This document shows, in pieces, positions 17,894 to 26,779 of a DNA stretch of 64,000 bases (its first letter is position 1; the number at the start of each line of letters is the position of its first letter). The translations under genes were made by a program, and so were the position numbers. The notes beneath the pieces are model-generated. The model saw only the letters and a program-made list of their open reading frames with translations, ran no database searches and was not told the origin of the DNA. Source of the DNA: Marinobacter sp. THAF197a (GTDB lineage: Bacteria > Pseudomonadota > Gammaproteobacteria > Pseudomonadales > Oleiphilaceae); NCBI RefSeq assembly GCF_009363275.1, contig NZ_CP045324.1:2356001-2420000 (forward strand), given 5' to 3'.

Positions 17894-19372
17894 CATGCGG
17901 GACAGGAACTCCTGCATGACCAGGGTATAAAGCTCGCCACCCAGGAATTTGTCTTCCACCCCGGAATCGATACTGGGGTTGTCGTTAACTTCAATGACGG
18001 CCACCCGGTTACCGGCCTGTTTGATGTCCACCCCATACAATCCATTACCGATCAGTCGGGTGGAGTTCAGCGCCGCCTGAATGACATTCCGGGGCACCTC
18101 ATAGGTGGGCATGGTTTCAAACCCGCCACTTTCCACCGCCGCGCCACCGTGTTGGTAGATCTGCCAGTGCCCCTTCACCATCATGTATTTGCAGGCATAG
18201 ATGGCACGGCCGCCCAACACACCAATGCGCCAGTCGTAATCGGTGTAAAAATACTCCTGGGCCAACACCAGTGCTGATTGCTTGAACAGCTCTTTAAGGC
18301 CCGCCCTCAGCTCTTTCTCATCCTTGGCTTTGGCCACACCCCTTGAGAAGGCGCCGTCCGGAATCTTGATGACCACCGGAAAACCCAGCTCACTGACCAC
18401 TTGATCAACCGCATCTTTCTGATCTTTGGACAGGATCAGTGTTTTTGGAGTTGGCACCTTGTTGTTCTTGAGCAGGTCCGCCAGGAACACTTTGTTGGTG
18501 CAACGCAGTATCGAGACCGGGTCATCAATAACCACCATGCCCTCAGCCTCTGCCTTGCGGGCAAACCGGTAGGTGTGGTGATCAATCGCGGTGGTTTCCC
18601 GAATGAACAGGCCATCGTATTCCGGCAACCGCATGTAGTCCCGACGGGTAATTCTCTCTACATTGATGCCCAGCTTTCGCCCTGCCCGCTCGAATCTTTT
18701 TAGGGCAGCCTCATCACTCGGGGGCATTTCCTCTTCCGGGTTCACCAGCATGGCCAGATCAAAACGATAGCGCCGACGCGTTCTCGGCTTACGCCAGATC
18801 ATGCTGCTGAAACGATCCAGCGCTGCCGCAAACACGTCCTGTTCGCGCTCATCCAGATCGGCCGGGGCGGCCGGTTTCATGGATTCAATCTGCCATTGCT
18901 TGCGGTGGCGGAACACCACTTCCAGGATTGGGCAGGGAAAGCGCTCAAACAAGGCCCGGGCTACCGGCTTGAGATCCGCATGCTCCGCCTGGCCAAAATA
19001 GGTGCGAATGCGCACTTCGTGGGTGGCGTCCCGCTCATCAGTGGCCGGGTCGATTTCCCTGGCTTCCTGCTCCAGCCACTGAATGACGCTGTGATCCAGC
19101 TCCTCCAGCTCCAGCGAGAACAAGCCCTTGCGGCTCAAATCGTTCAAGGTCATCACCGAGGGCACCACATGGTGGCCCCGGGCCTCTGCCAACAAGGAGC
19201 AGTAATAACCCCGGCTCAGGTATTTCGCGCTCTGGCAAAGGTTGATCACGCGCACCCGGCTATTGGCGGGGGCAGAAAAATTCAGATACTGATCAAAGGT
19301 CAGTACATCCTCGCTGGGGTAATAGGGCGACCAGTCTTTGGCACGGTCCACAACGATTAACAAACGGGACAT
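17873..19372 (-). CDS. RimK-family ATP-grasp ligase with N-terminal extension
   Basis: 499 residues. The C-terminal ~290 residues are an ATP-grasp ligase of the RimK type: DGLFIRETTAIDHHTYRFA, DDPVSILRCTNKVFLADLL, FPVVIKIPDGAFSRGVAKA and the metal/ATP motif VIEVNDNPSIDSGVED. The N-terminal ~200 residues are a domain seen in stand-alone RimK-like proteins but not in E. coli RimK. The chemistry is ATP-dependent amide formation between an amino acid and a peptide or protein carboxylate. It is divergent from a GNAT-C39 peptidase fusion, a conserved neighbour in related bacteria as I recall, suggesting a shared peptide substrate. Confidence 0.88.
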   Translation of the reverse strand: MSRLLIVVDRAKDWSPYYPSEDVLTFDQYLNFSAPANSRVRVINLCQSAKYLSRGYYCSLLAEARGHHVVPSVMTLNDLSRKGLFSLELEELDHSVIQWLEQEAREIDPATDERDATHEVRIRTYFGQAEHADLKPVARALFERFPCPILEVVFRHRKQWQIESMKPAAPADLDEREQDVFAAALDRFSSMIWRKPRTRRRYRFDLAMLVNPEEEMPPSDEAALKRFERAGRKLGINVERITRRDYMRLPEYDGLFIRETTAIDHHTYRFARKAEAEGMVVIDDPVSILRCTNKVFLADLLKNNKVPTPKTLILSKDQKDAVDQVVSELGFPVVIKIPDGAFSRGVAKAKDEKELRAGLKELFKQSALVLAQEYFYTDYDWRIGVLGGRAIYACKYMMVKGHWQIYQHGGAAVESGGFETMPTYEVPRNVIQAALNSTRLIGNGLYGVDIKQAGNRVAVIEVNDNPSIDSGVEDKFLGGELYTLVMQEFLSRMEENRRR

Positions 19373-19570
19373 TAAAGGCGTTCCTCCCTGAAAGGTTCAG
19401 CCGGGTAATGGGCGCAACAATACGCCGCTGTGACGTCTGGTACAATCCAGGCTGGATGCGTGCTTTTACGCATGATCGCCCGCTATCGAAACCGACCTGT
19501 CTCTACCATAATAGCTGCGGTGGAAGTGCTCGCCAGCTTCTGCGATTTTCGCGACCGGGATTTGTTAACC

Positions 19571-20686
19571 ATGCATGATGTTTTGCTTCGACAAGCAGTC
19601 GCCGACGATCTGACTGCCCTGGTGCAGTTGGAAAATCGTTGTTTTACCGAAGACCGTATTTCCCGACGCAGTTTCCGACGGTTTCTGGAAATGCCACGGG
19701 ACCGCCTGATAGTGGCGGAGCAAGGCTCCGAGCTGGTGGGCTACTGCCTGGTACTGATGAATGCCGCCACCCGTTTGGCACGGATTTATTCAATCGCGGT
19801 ATCGCCAACCGTGCGAGGCAGGGGCGTGGGCGAGCAATTGGTGCGGGAAGCGGAGAAGGAAGCCGTAGAGGCAGACCGCATCATCATGCGCCTGGAGGTT
19901 CGGGAAGATAACGCCGGCGCCATCAATCTATACAAACGATTGGGCTATCGCCAGTTCGGCACCTACCGGGACTATTACGAAGACCATGGCGATGCCCTGC
20001 GCTTCGAACGGCGTATTCTTTACTACGAACCTTCCCGGGAGTATCTCCCGGTACCCTATTACCCCCAAACCACCGAGTTTACCTGCGGCCCCTCTGCCCT
20101 GATCATGGCCATGGCCGCCCTGGACGAAGACCAGCAGCTGAACACCCTGGAAGAATTGAAGATCTGGCGAGAGGCCACGACGATCTTCATGCTCGCCGGT
20201 CACGGTGGCTGCGGGCCCCATGGCCTGGCCTTGTCAGCCTGGCACCGAGGCTTTGAGGCCAGCGCCTGGATCAGTCAGGAAGGCGCCCTGTTTAAGGATA
20301 CCGTGCGTAACGACGATAAAAAGCGGGTACTGGAACTGGTGCATGAAGGCTTCCTGCACGACATTGGCCAGACCGGCATCCAGCTGCACCACGACCCACT
20401 GACCCTGGAAGCCATGGAAGCCGCCCTGCATGAGGGCCGCATCCCGGTCATCCTGATCAGTACCTGGCAGCTTAACCGCAGTCGTGTACCCCACTGGGTG
20501 ACCGTATGCGCCATGGATGAAGACTTCGTGTACCTGCACGACCCGGAGATCGACACTGACGTGGACGAGACCGTGGCCGACAAACAATATTTGCCTGTCG
20601 ACAAACGGGTATTTGGCAAGATGTCCAGCTACGGCCGCAACCAACCCTTGCAGGCGGCCGTGATCGTCGGGCCGAAACGGCCCTGA
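19571..20686 (+). CDS. GNAT acetyltransferase fused to a C39-like peptidase
   Basis: Start placed at ATG 19,571, where homology-like sequence begins (MHDVLLRQAVADDLTALVQL); the frame is open further upstream but without support. Residues ~1-150 are a RimI-like N-acetyltransferase with acetyl-CoA loop VRGRGVGEQLV. From about residue 160 a papain-like C39 domain follows: FTCGPSALI (catalytic Cys), PHWVTV (His) and LHDPE (Asp). C39 peptidases usually cut leader peptides after a double glycine. The fusion and the divergent RimK-like ligase suggest a modification-and-cleavage pathway for an unknown peptide. Confidence 0.85.
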   Translation: MHDVLLRQAVADDLTALVQLENRCFTEDRISRRSFRRFLEMPRDRLIVAEQGSELVGYCLVLMNAATRLARIYSIAVSPTVRGRGVGEQLVREAEKEAVEADRIIMRLEVREDNAGAINLYKRLGYRQFGTYRDYYEDHGDALRFERRILYYEPSREYLPVPYYPQTTEFTCGPSALIMAMAALDEDQQLNTLEELKIWREATTIFMLAGHGGCGPHGLALSAWHRGFEASAWISQEGALFKDTVRNDDKKRVLELVHEGFLHDIGQTGIQLHHDPLTLEAMEAALHEGRIPVILISTWQLNRSRVPHWVTVCAMDEDFVYLHDPEIDTDVDETVADKQYLPVDKRVFGKMSSYGRNQPLQAAVIVGPKRP

Positions 20687-22744
20687 TCAGCCGGTACGAA
20701 TAGCCGCTTCCTTGAGTTCGGAGATCTGGTCCCGCAATCGCGCTGCGGTTTCGAAATCCAGGTCGGCGGCGGCCTTGTACATGTCATCCTCCAGGCGCGT
20801 CACTTCCTTCAGCAACTCTTCCGGAGAACGCTTGCCTGCCTTGACCATGTAACCTTCCGCCTCTTCCGCAGCCTTCTGGCCCGGGCGTTCCGCCTTGCGA
20901 CGACCGCGTCCACCGCCGGTGGCTCCCTCCATGACATCGGCGATCTTCTTGTTCAGTCCTTTCGGCGTAATACCGTGCTCTTCGTTATGGGCCGTTTGCT
21001 TCGCTCGCCGGCGTTCGGTTTCGTCAATGGCCCGCTGCATGGAACCGGTGATGCGGTCCCCGTACAGAATGGCTTTACCATTGAGGTTACGGGCGGCACG
21101 GCCGATGGTCTGGATCAACGAGCGTTCGCTGCGCAGGAAGCCTTCCTTGTCTGCGTCCAGAATCGCCACCAGAGACACTTCCGGCATATCCAGGCCTTCC
21201 CGCAACAGGTTGATGCCTACCAGCACATCAAACTCGCCCCGGCGTAAATCCCGGATAATCTCGACGCGCTCCACGGTGTCGATGTCTGAGTGCAGATACC
21301 GAACGCGAATGTCGTGTTCCATAAGGAAATCGGTAAGGTCTTCGGCCATGCGCTTGGTCAGGGTAGTGACCAGCACCCGCTCCTCAACAGCCACCCGAGC
21401 GTGGATTTCCGAGAGCAGGTCATCCACCTGGGTAGACGCTGGCCGCACCTCGATCACCGGATCCAGCAGTCCGGTCGGCCGAACCACCTGCTCCACCACC
21501 TGGCCAGCGTGCTCCGCCTCATAGTTACCCGGCGTGGCCGAAACGAAGATCATCTGGGGTGCAATCCGCTCCCACTCCTCAAACCGCATGGGCCGGTTAT
21601 CCAGTGCCGACGGCAGGCGAAAACCATACTCAACCAGCGTTTCCTTCCGGGACCGGTCACCTTTATACATGGCGCCAATCTGGGGAATGGTCACGTGGGA
21701 CTCGTCTACCACCAGCAATGCGTTGGGCGGCAGGTAATCAAACAGGGTGGGTGGCGGCTCGCCAGGCGCCCGGCCGGACAGATAGCGGGAGTAGTTCTCG
21801 ATGCCGTTGCAGTAACCCAGCTCCATCATCATTTCCATGTCGTAGCGGGTGCGCTCCTCAAGGCGCTGGGCCTCCACCAGCCGGTGGTTATCCCGCAACT
21901 GCTGCAAACGCACGTCCAGCTCCGCCCGGATATTCTCTACCGCATCCAGCACCTTCTGCCGGGGCGTCACATAGTGCGACTTCGGATAGATGGTTACCCG
22001 TGGCACACGGCGCAGTACCTCGCCGGTCAGCGGATCGAAGTAACTGAGGTTTTCCACTTCATCGTCAAACAACTCGATGCGAATGGCTTCCCGCTCCGAT
22101 TCCGCCGGGAACACATCAATCACATCGCCCCGAACCCGGTAATTGGCGCGGTGGAACTCGATATCATTACGAGTGTACTGGAGCTCTGCCAGTCGGCGCA
22201 GAATCGAGCGCTGATCTATCTGATCACCCCGGTCCAGGTGCAGCATCATCTTCAGGTAAGATTCCGGATCACCCAAACCGTAGATGGACGACACCGTCGC
22301 CACGATGATCGCATCCGGCCGTTCCAGCAACGCCTTGGTGGCAGACAAACGCATTTGCTCAATGTGTTCATTGATGGAGGCATCTTTCTCAATGAAGGTG
22401 TCAGACGACGGCACATAGGCTTCCGGCTGATAGTAATCGTAGTAAGACACGAAATACTCCACCGCGTTATCCGGAAAGAACTCCTTGAACTCGCCGTACA
22501 ACTGCGCCGCCAGGGTCTTGTTATGGGCCATGATGATGGTGGGCCGCTGCACGTCCTGGATCACATTGGCAATGGTGAACGTCTTGCCTGAGCCGGTCAC
22601 CCCCAGCAACGTCTGGTGCGCCAGCCCGGAATGAATGCCATCCACCAGGCCGGCGATGGCCTTGGGCTGGTCACCGGCCGGCTGATATGGGGAATCAACT
22701 CGGAACACACCTTCACGGGAAGCGCTGGATGCTTTACTGGCCAT
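20687..22744 (-). CDS. uvrB: Excinuclease ABC subunit B
   Basis: 685 residues. Walker A GVTGSGKT at residues 48-55, the beta-hairpin region YYDYYQPEAYVPSSDTFIEK, helicase motifs DESH and IGRAARN, and a C-terminal UVR domain (LEDDMYKAAADLDFETAARL) that contacts UvrC. It loads damaged DNA in nucleotide excision repair. No clear SOS box was found in the 190-base upstream gap. Confidence 0.98.
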   Translation of the reverse strand: MASKASSASREGVFRVDSPYQPAGDQPKAIAGLVDGIHSGLAHQTLLGVTGSGKTFTIANVIQDVQRPTIIMAHNKTLAAQLYGEFKEFFPDNAVEYFVSYYDYYQPEAYVPSSDTFIEKDASINEHIEQMRLSATKALLERPDAIIVATVSSIYGLGDPESYLKMMLHLDRGDQIDQRSILRRLAELQYTRNDIEFHRANYRVRGDVIDVFPAESEREAIRIELFDDEVENLSYFDPLTGEVLRRVPRVTIYPKSHYVTPRQKVLDAVENIRAELDVRLQQLRDNHRLVEAQRLEERTRYDMEMMMELGYCNGIENYSRYLSGRAPGEPPPTLFDYLPPNALLVVDESHVTIPQIGAMYKGDRSRKETLVEYGFRLPSALDNRPMRFEEWERIAPQMIFVSATPGNYEAEHAGQVVEQVVRPTGLLDPVIEVRPASTQVDDLLSEIHARVAVEERVLVTTLTKRMAEDLTDFLMEHDIRVRYLHSDIDTVERVEIIRDLRRGEFDVLVGINLLREGLDMPEVSLVAILDADKEGFLRSERSLIQTIGRAARNLNGKAILYGDRITGSMQRAIDETERRRAKQTAHNEEHGITPKGLNKKIADVMEGATGGGRGRRKAERPGQKAAEEAEGYMVKAGKRSPEELLKEVTRLEDDMYKAAADLDFETAARLRDQISELKEAAIRTG

Positions 22745-22935
22745 AACTGGCGATTAACCTCCGGGTTCGGCGCCGGCCGCAATACGGCACAACCCCTACA
22801 AGAAATTTAGTGTTCTGGCTGCTTCATGATACCATCTGTGCGATCGACGGCTGGGAGAAAAACAGCCAGCACCTTTGGCTCCATAGTTGCCCGGCCGATC
22901 GCAGCCCATAAGACGCAGCTTTAAGGAGCTCAAGT

Positions 22936-24120
22936 TTGGACCTTCAACTTTCCAGCCGAGTACAGGCGATCAAGCCTTCCCCCACCCTCGCAGTCACCAA
23001 CAAAGCCGCAGAACTCCGCGCGGCCGGCCAGGATATTATCGGCCTGGGTGCTGGCGAGCCGGACTTCGACACCCCCGAGCACATCAAACAGGCAGCCATT
23101 GAAGCCATTAACAACGGCCAGACCAAGTACACCGCCGTTGATGGTACGCCGGCCCTGAAGAAAGCGATTATTGCGAAGTTCAAACGGGACAACGGCCTGG
23201 ATTATGAAGCCAACCAGATCCTGGTAAGCAGTGGTGGCAAACAGAGCTTTTTCAACCTCGCCCTCGCCACATTGAACCCGGGCGACGAAGCCATTATCCC
23301 CGCGCCTTACTGGGTTTCCTACCCGGACATGGTGCTGGTGGCTGAAGGCAAGCCGGTGATTATTGAAACCTCTGCCGAGACCCGCTTCAAGATCACCCCC
23401 GAGCAGCTGGAAAACACCATCACCGAGCGCACCCGCCTGTTTGTGATCAACAGCCCCTCCAACCCCAGCGGCATGGCTTACACCCTGGAAGAGCTGCAGG
23501 CGATTGGCGAGGTGCTGAAAAAGCACCCGAACATCATGATTGCCACCGACGACATGTACGAGCCGATCCTGTGGACTGGCAAGCCGTTCTGCAACATCCT
23601 GAACGCGTGCCCGGAGCTGTATGACCGCACCTTCGTACTGAACGGCGTGTCCAAGGCCTACTCCATGACTGGCTGGCGTATCGGCTACGCCGCAGGCCCG
23701 GCGAAGATCATCGGCGCCATGAAGAAAATCCAGTCCCAGAGCACCTCCAACCCGGCCTCAATCTCCCAGGCCGCCGCCCAGGCAGCCCTGGACGGCCCGC
23801 AGGAGTGCGTGGGCGAGATGGTCAAGGCGTTCAAGGAACGCCACGACTGGCTGGTAGCCGCCCTGAACAAGTTGCCTGGCGTTGAGTGCCTGAATGGCGA
23901 CGGCACCTTCTATGTGTTCCCAAGCTTCCAGGGCGCGATCGATGCCACTGACGGCGTGAACACAGACGTTGAGTTTGCCGAGAAGCTGCTGACCGAAGCG
24001 GGCGTTGCCCTGGTTCCGGGTTCTGCTTTTGGCAGCCCTGGCCACATGCGTCTGAGCTTTGCGACCAGCATGGATAACCTGCAGAAGGCCATTGAGCGTT
24101 TGCAGAAGGCGCTTGGCTAA
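22936..24120 (+). CDS. Class I aspartate aminotransferase (Igamma type)
   Basis: 394 residues from a TTG start with AAGGAG upstream. N-terminal LGAGEPDFDTPEHIKQAA and the PLP-lysine block NGVSKAYSMTGWRIGYAAGP are typical of prokaryotic Igamma aspartate aminotransferases (AspB/AatA). It interconverts aspartate and 2-oxoglutarate with oxaloacetate and glutamate. Prephenate as a second substrate is known for some members and cannot be excluded. The gene is followed by tRNA-Asn with its own promoter. Confidence 0.93.
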   Translation: MDLQLSSRVQAIKPSPTLAVTNKAAELRAAGQDIIGLGAGEPDFDTPEHIKQAAIEAINNGQTKYTAVDGTPALKKAIIAKFKRDNGLDYEANQILVSSGGKQSFFNLALATLNPGDEAIIPAPYWVSYPDMVLVAEGKPVIIETSAETRFKITPEQLENTITERTRLFVINSPSNPSGMAYTLEELQAIGEVLKKHPNIMIATDDMYEPILWTGKPFCNILNACPELYDRTFVLNGVSKAYSMTGWRIGYAAGPAKIIGAMKKIQSQSTSNPASISQAAAQAALDGPQECVGEMVKAFKERHDWLVAALNKLPGVECLNGDGTFYVFPSFQGAIDATDGVNTDVEFAEKLLTEAGVALVPGSAFGSPGHMRLSFATSMDNLQKAIERLQKALG

Positions 24121-24138
24121 AAATTTTTAGTCAGAGGG

Positions 24139-24167
24139 TTGACGAGGCGGTATAGCCAACTTAATAT
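24139..24167 (+). promoter_or_regulatory. Promoter of tRNA-Asn (copy 2)
   Basis: TTGACG, a 17-base spacer and TAATAT: the same boxes and spacing as before copy 1, with a different spacer sequence. Confidence 0.8.
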
Positions 24168-24191
24168 ACGCGCCTCGTCACATGACGACGT

Positions 24192-24267
24192 TCCCCGATA
24201 GCTCAGTTGGTAGAGCAACGGACTGTTAATCCGTTTGTCCCTGGTTCGAGCCCAGGTCGGGGAGCCA
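24192..24267 (+). tRNA. tRNA-Asn (GTT anticodon), copy 2
   Basis: Identical in all 76 bases to the copy at 9,467, including encoded CCA. It has its own promoter and terminator, so it is a stand-alone single-tRNA unit. Confidence 0.97.
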
Positions 24268-24274
24268 CTATTCC

Positions 24275-24315
24275 GAAAGCCCGCTAGTTCTTTGAATTAG
24301 CGGGCTTTTTTGTTT
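24275..24315 (+). terminator. Terminator after tRNA-Asn copy 2
   Basis: Stem AAAGCCCGCTA / TAGCGGGCTTTT followed by a T run. Confidence 0.85.
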
Positions 24316-24392
24316 GCTCTCGTTTGTTTCTATTGCCTGCAACTTTTGGCGGTTTTGCCGGACTCCTGCCCTAGCCTGCTTGTTTTGGTGGG

Positions 24393-24504
24393 GTGTCAGG
24401 GTGGGATAACCTTTCCAAAAAACGCTACGAGCACATCCATGTGCGCTTCGCTCCGGCCATCCATGGCCTACGAGATTTTTGGAAAGGTTATCCCACCCTG
24501 ACAC
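24393..24504. repeat. Large palindromic element, copy 2 (54-bp core, 29-bp arms)
   Basis: Arms 24,393-24,421 and 24,476-24,504 are perfect reverse complements over 29 bases, ending inward in AAAAA/TTTTT. The core 24,422-24,475 differs at one position of 54 from copy 1. The arm sequence (starting GTGTCAGGGTGGG) has no resemblance to the arms of copies 1 or 3 apart from a shared CTTTCC inner patch with copy 1. It lies between tRNA-Asn and convergent pyrF. Confidence 0.9.
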
Positions 24505-24627
24505 TCAGCGAGCGCAAGTATAGGCAATTAAGAATCGGGAATCTGGGAATGGAAAAAAGCTGTTACCACTGAAAAGAATCCGGAAAGCTCCTTCAACGCA
24601 CTTTGACTACACCTCCATTTGCCTGAA

Positions 24628-24817
24628 GGGCGCGGATGGGTGTCCCTCCCGAAAATCTCGGAGGCCATGGATGGCCGGAGCGAAGCGCACATGGGTGAGG
24701 CAAGTGTTTATGAAGCAAAGCTTCATGCGCCGCCGAACGACAGCAATCTATGATTGCTGGCTGGACCCGCTTGCGGGTGCTCGTAGCGTTTTTCGGGAGG
24801 GACCCCCATCCGTGCCC
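24628..24817. repeat. Large palindromic element, copy 3 (inverted, enlarged core)
   Basis: Arms 24,628-24,655 and 24,790-24,817 pair at 26 of 28 positions and are again unrelated to the other copies. The core is in the opposite orientation: 24,656-24,694 and 24,777-24,789 match the core ends. In between lie about 80 extra bases that carry three further small hairpins: ATGAAGC/GCTTCAT, CAGCAATC/GATTGCTG and ACCCGC/GCGGGT. Copies 2 and 3 share one convergent intergenic region and point at each other. Confidence 0.88.
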
Positions 24818-24868
24818 TGCCCGTCAACCGGGCAGGCTAGGGACAGAGGCCACACCAAAGCACGAAAG

Positions 24869-25597
24869 TCAGGCCGAAACCACCTCAGCGTGAATAGCCT
24901 CCAAGGCGGCCAGAGGATCGGGCGCCTGGGTAATCGGGCGGCCGATGACGAGGTAGTCGGAGCCGGCTTTGAGGGCATCGGTTGGGGTCATGATGCGTTG
25001 TTGGTCGCCTTTGTCGGCGGTCAGCGGGCGGATTCCCGGGGTGATTAGCTGGAAGTCGGCGCCCTGCTCTGCTTTCAGTCTGGGGGCCTCCTGGGCGGAG
25101 CAGACGACGCCATCCAGGCCGCAGTTTTTCGTCAGGGTGGCCAGGCGGGAAACGTGAGCTTCTGCAGAACCGGTGATGCCGATACCGGCCAGGTCCGCAT
25201 CGGACATACTGGTCAGCACCGTGACGGCGATCAGCAGCGGCTTGTCCGCCCCGAACGACTCCAGGCGCTCCCGGCAGGCGACCATCATCTTTTCACCGCC
25301 CGAGGCATGCACATTCACCATCCACACACCCAGGTCCGCTGCTGCAGCAACCGCCGCGGAAGTGGTGTTCGGGATGTCGTGGAATTTCAGATCCAGGAAC
25401 ACGTCAAAGCCCCTGCCCTGCAGTGACTTGACCAACTCCGGGCCGGAACGGGTGAACAGTTCCTTGCCTACCTTCAGCCGGCACTTGGCGGGGTCCAGCT
25501 GATCAGCCAGCGCCAAAGCAGGGTTTTGGGAGGGGAAGTCCAGGGCGACGATGATTTTCGGGTCATTAAGGTTTCGCACGGTCAGATTCCGGTTCAA
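24869..25597 (-). CDS. pyrF: Orotidine 5'-phosphate decarboxylase
   Basis: 242 residues. The catalytic DxKxxD block is present as DLKFHDIP (D69, K71, D74) after VALDFPSQ (D20) and LKVGKELF (K42); the C-terminal phosphate-binding GIRP is also present. It makes UMP from OMP, the last step of de novo pyrimidine synthesis. It lies 12-30 bases after lapB on the same strand and probably belongs to the lapAB transcript. Confidence 0.96.
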   Translation of the reverse strand: MNRNLTVRNLNDPKIIVALDFPSQNPALALADQLDPAKCRLKVGKELFTRSGPELVKSLQGRGFDVFLDLKFHDIPNTTSAAVAAAADLGVWMVNVHASGGEKMMVACRERLESFGADKPLLIAVTVLTSMSDADLAGIGITGSAEAHVSRLATLTKNCGLDGVVCSAQEAPRLKAEQGADFQLITPGIRPLTADKGDQQRIMTPTDALKAGSDYLVIGRPITQAPDPLAALEAIHAEVVSA

Positions 25598-25609
25598 AAG
25601 GTTAAATCA

Positions 25610-26779
25610 TTATTCGGCTTCAACGCCCTGGATGGGACGCACCGTTTCCCACTGCTTACAGCTCGGGCAAAGCCAGTGAAGCTGCTGGCCTGAGAAACCG
25701 CAACTAACGCAACGGTAAACCGGCCGGTTGGCGAGTATCAGGTGGCCAATACGGCTGACAAGGCGGCCTTCGTCTGTGGTCATGCCTTTTTCATAGCCGG
25801 CCATTTCCACCAGCCGGAGCAGGCCACGAACAGAAGGCCGAATTTCCAGCTCCTGCCGGAGCAGATCAATAGCAGCAGGGCGACCAAAGGAACGCTCCAC
25901 CGATTCCACCAGCGCCAGCAATAAACTGGTACTCGGATACTGTTCATAGAGTTTGCGGAGTTTTTTGACCAGCCTGCCTACATCACCGTGTTCCCGCTCG
26001 AGCTTCATCAGGCGGTCGATGGCCTCCGGACCAAACTCCGGGTTCTGATCAAACACCTTCAGGCTTTGATTGCCCGCTTCCCGGAAGTTGCCCTGGCGGA
26101 TCTGCTGCTTCATCAGCAACAGCGTCGCCCGAACACAGGAGCGGTCGTAGTCGAGGGCTTCTTTGGCCAGTTTCTGGGCAGTCCAGCGATCGTCTTTGGC
26201 CAGGGCCGCATCGGACAACTCGCAGGTAATGTACGCCAGTGTTTTGACCATCGCAGGATCTGCGTCGCTTCGGGTAAGGGTCTGCGCCACCTGGGCAGCC
26301 TTTTCCCACTCCCGCTCCTGCTGATACAGCTCAATCAAGGCCGTGGCTGCCCGGCGACCATACTCCCTGTCACCCATCAACTGGTGCAGCAGGGCTTCCG
26401 CCCGATCGTGGAGGCCGGCATTGAGATAATCCATTGCCAGCTCCAGGGTAACCTGGGGCGTATAGCGCGCCGGCAGTTCGGGCCGGGCCAGCAGGTTTTG
26501 GTGGATCAGAATGGCGCGATCGGTTTCGCCCTTATTGCGGAAATGGCTCCCGATAGATAAATGCAGGCTAACGGTATCTTTATTGACGGCCAGGGACTGC
26601 ACAAAGTTGTCGACAGCCTGGTCAGAGTAGTTGGTAAACAGAAATTGCAGACGGTCACGAACGGAATCTTCATCGGAAATGGCCCGGGAGCGGCGCTTGC
26701 CCTGGCTACCAAACCTGCCGACCACCCAGCCGGCAGCGACCGCTACCGTCAGAAGCAGCCACTGTAGAACTATTTCCAT
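25610..26779 (-). CDS. lapB: Lipopolysaccharide assembly protein B
   Basis: 389 residues; ATG 26,779 overlaps the lapA stop by one base (TGATG), so the two are coupled. An N-terminal membrane anchor (IVLQWLLLTVAVAAGWVVG) is followed by a long array of TPR-like helical repeats and a C-terminal rubredoxin-type metal site with two Cys pairs (CVSC...CPSC). In E. coli LapB (YciM) regulates LpxC turnover by FtsH at the inner membrane. Confidence 0.94.
   Translation of the reverse strand: MEIVLQWLLLTVAVAAGWVVGRFGSQGKRRSRAISDEDSVRDRLQFLFTNYSDQAVDNFVQSLAVNKDTVSLHLSIGSHFRNKGETDRAILIHQNLLARPELPARYTPQVTLELAMDYLNAGLHDRAEALLHQLMGDREYGRRAATALIELYQQEREWEKAAQVAQTLTRSDADPAMVKTLAYITCELSDAALAKDDRWTAQKLAKEALDYDRSCVRATLLLMKQQIRQGNFREAGNQSLKVFDQNPEFGPEAIDRLMKLEREHGDVGRLVKKLRKLYEQYPSTSLLLALVESVERSFGRPAAIDLLRQELEIRPSVRGLLRLVEMAGYEKGMTTDEGRLVSRIGHLILANRPVYRCVSCGFSGQQLHWLCPSCKQWETVRPIQGVEAE

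Noticed and set aside
22745..22935. LexA (SOS) box upstream of uvrB
   Set aside because: I looked for CTGT-N8-ACAG-type sites and found none convincing.
23685..23906. Long antisense open frames inside uvrB, gyrA, rpsA and the aminotransferase gene
   Set aside because: They follow from high GC codon bias on the opposite strand, have no start signals and match no family.
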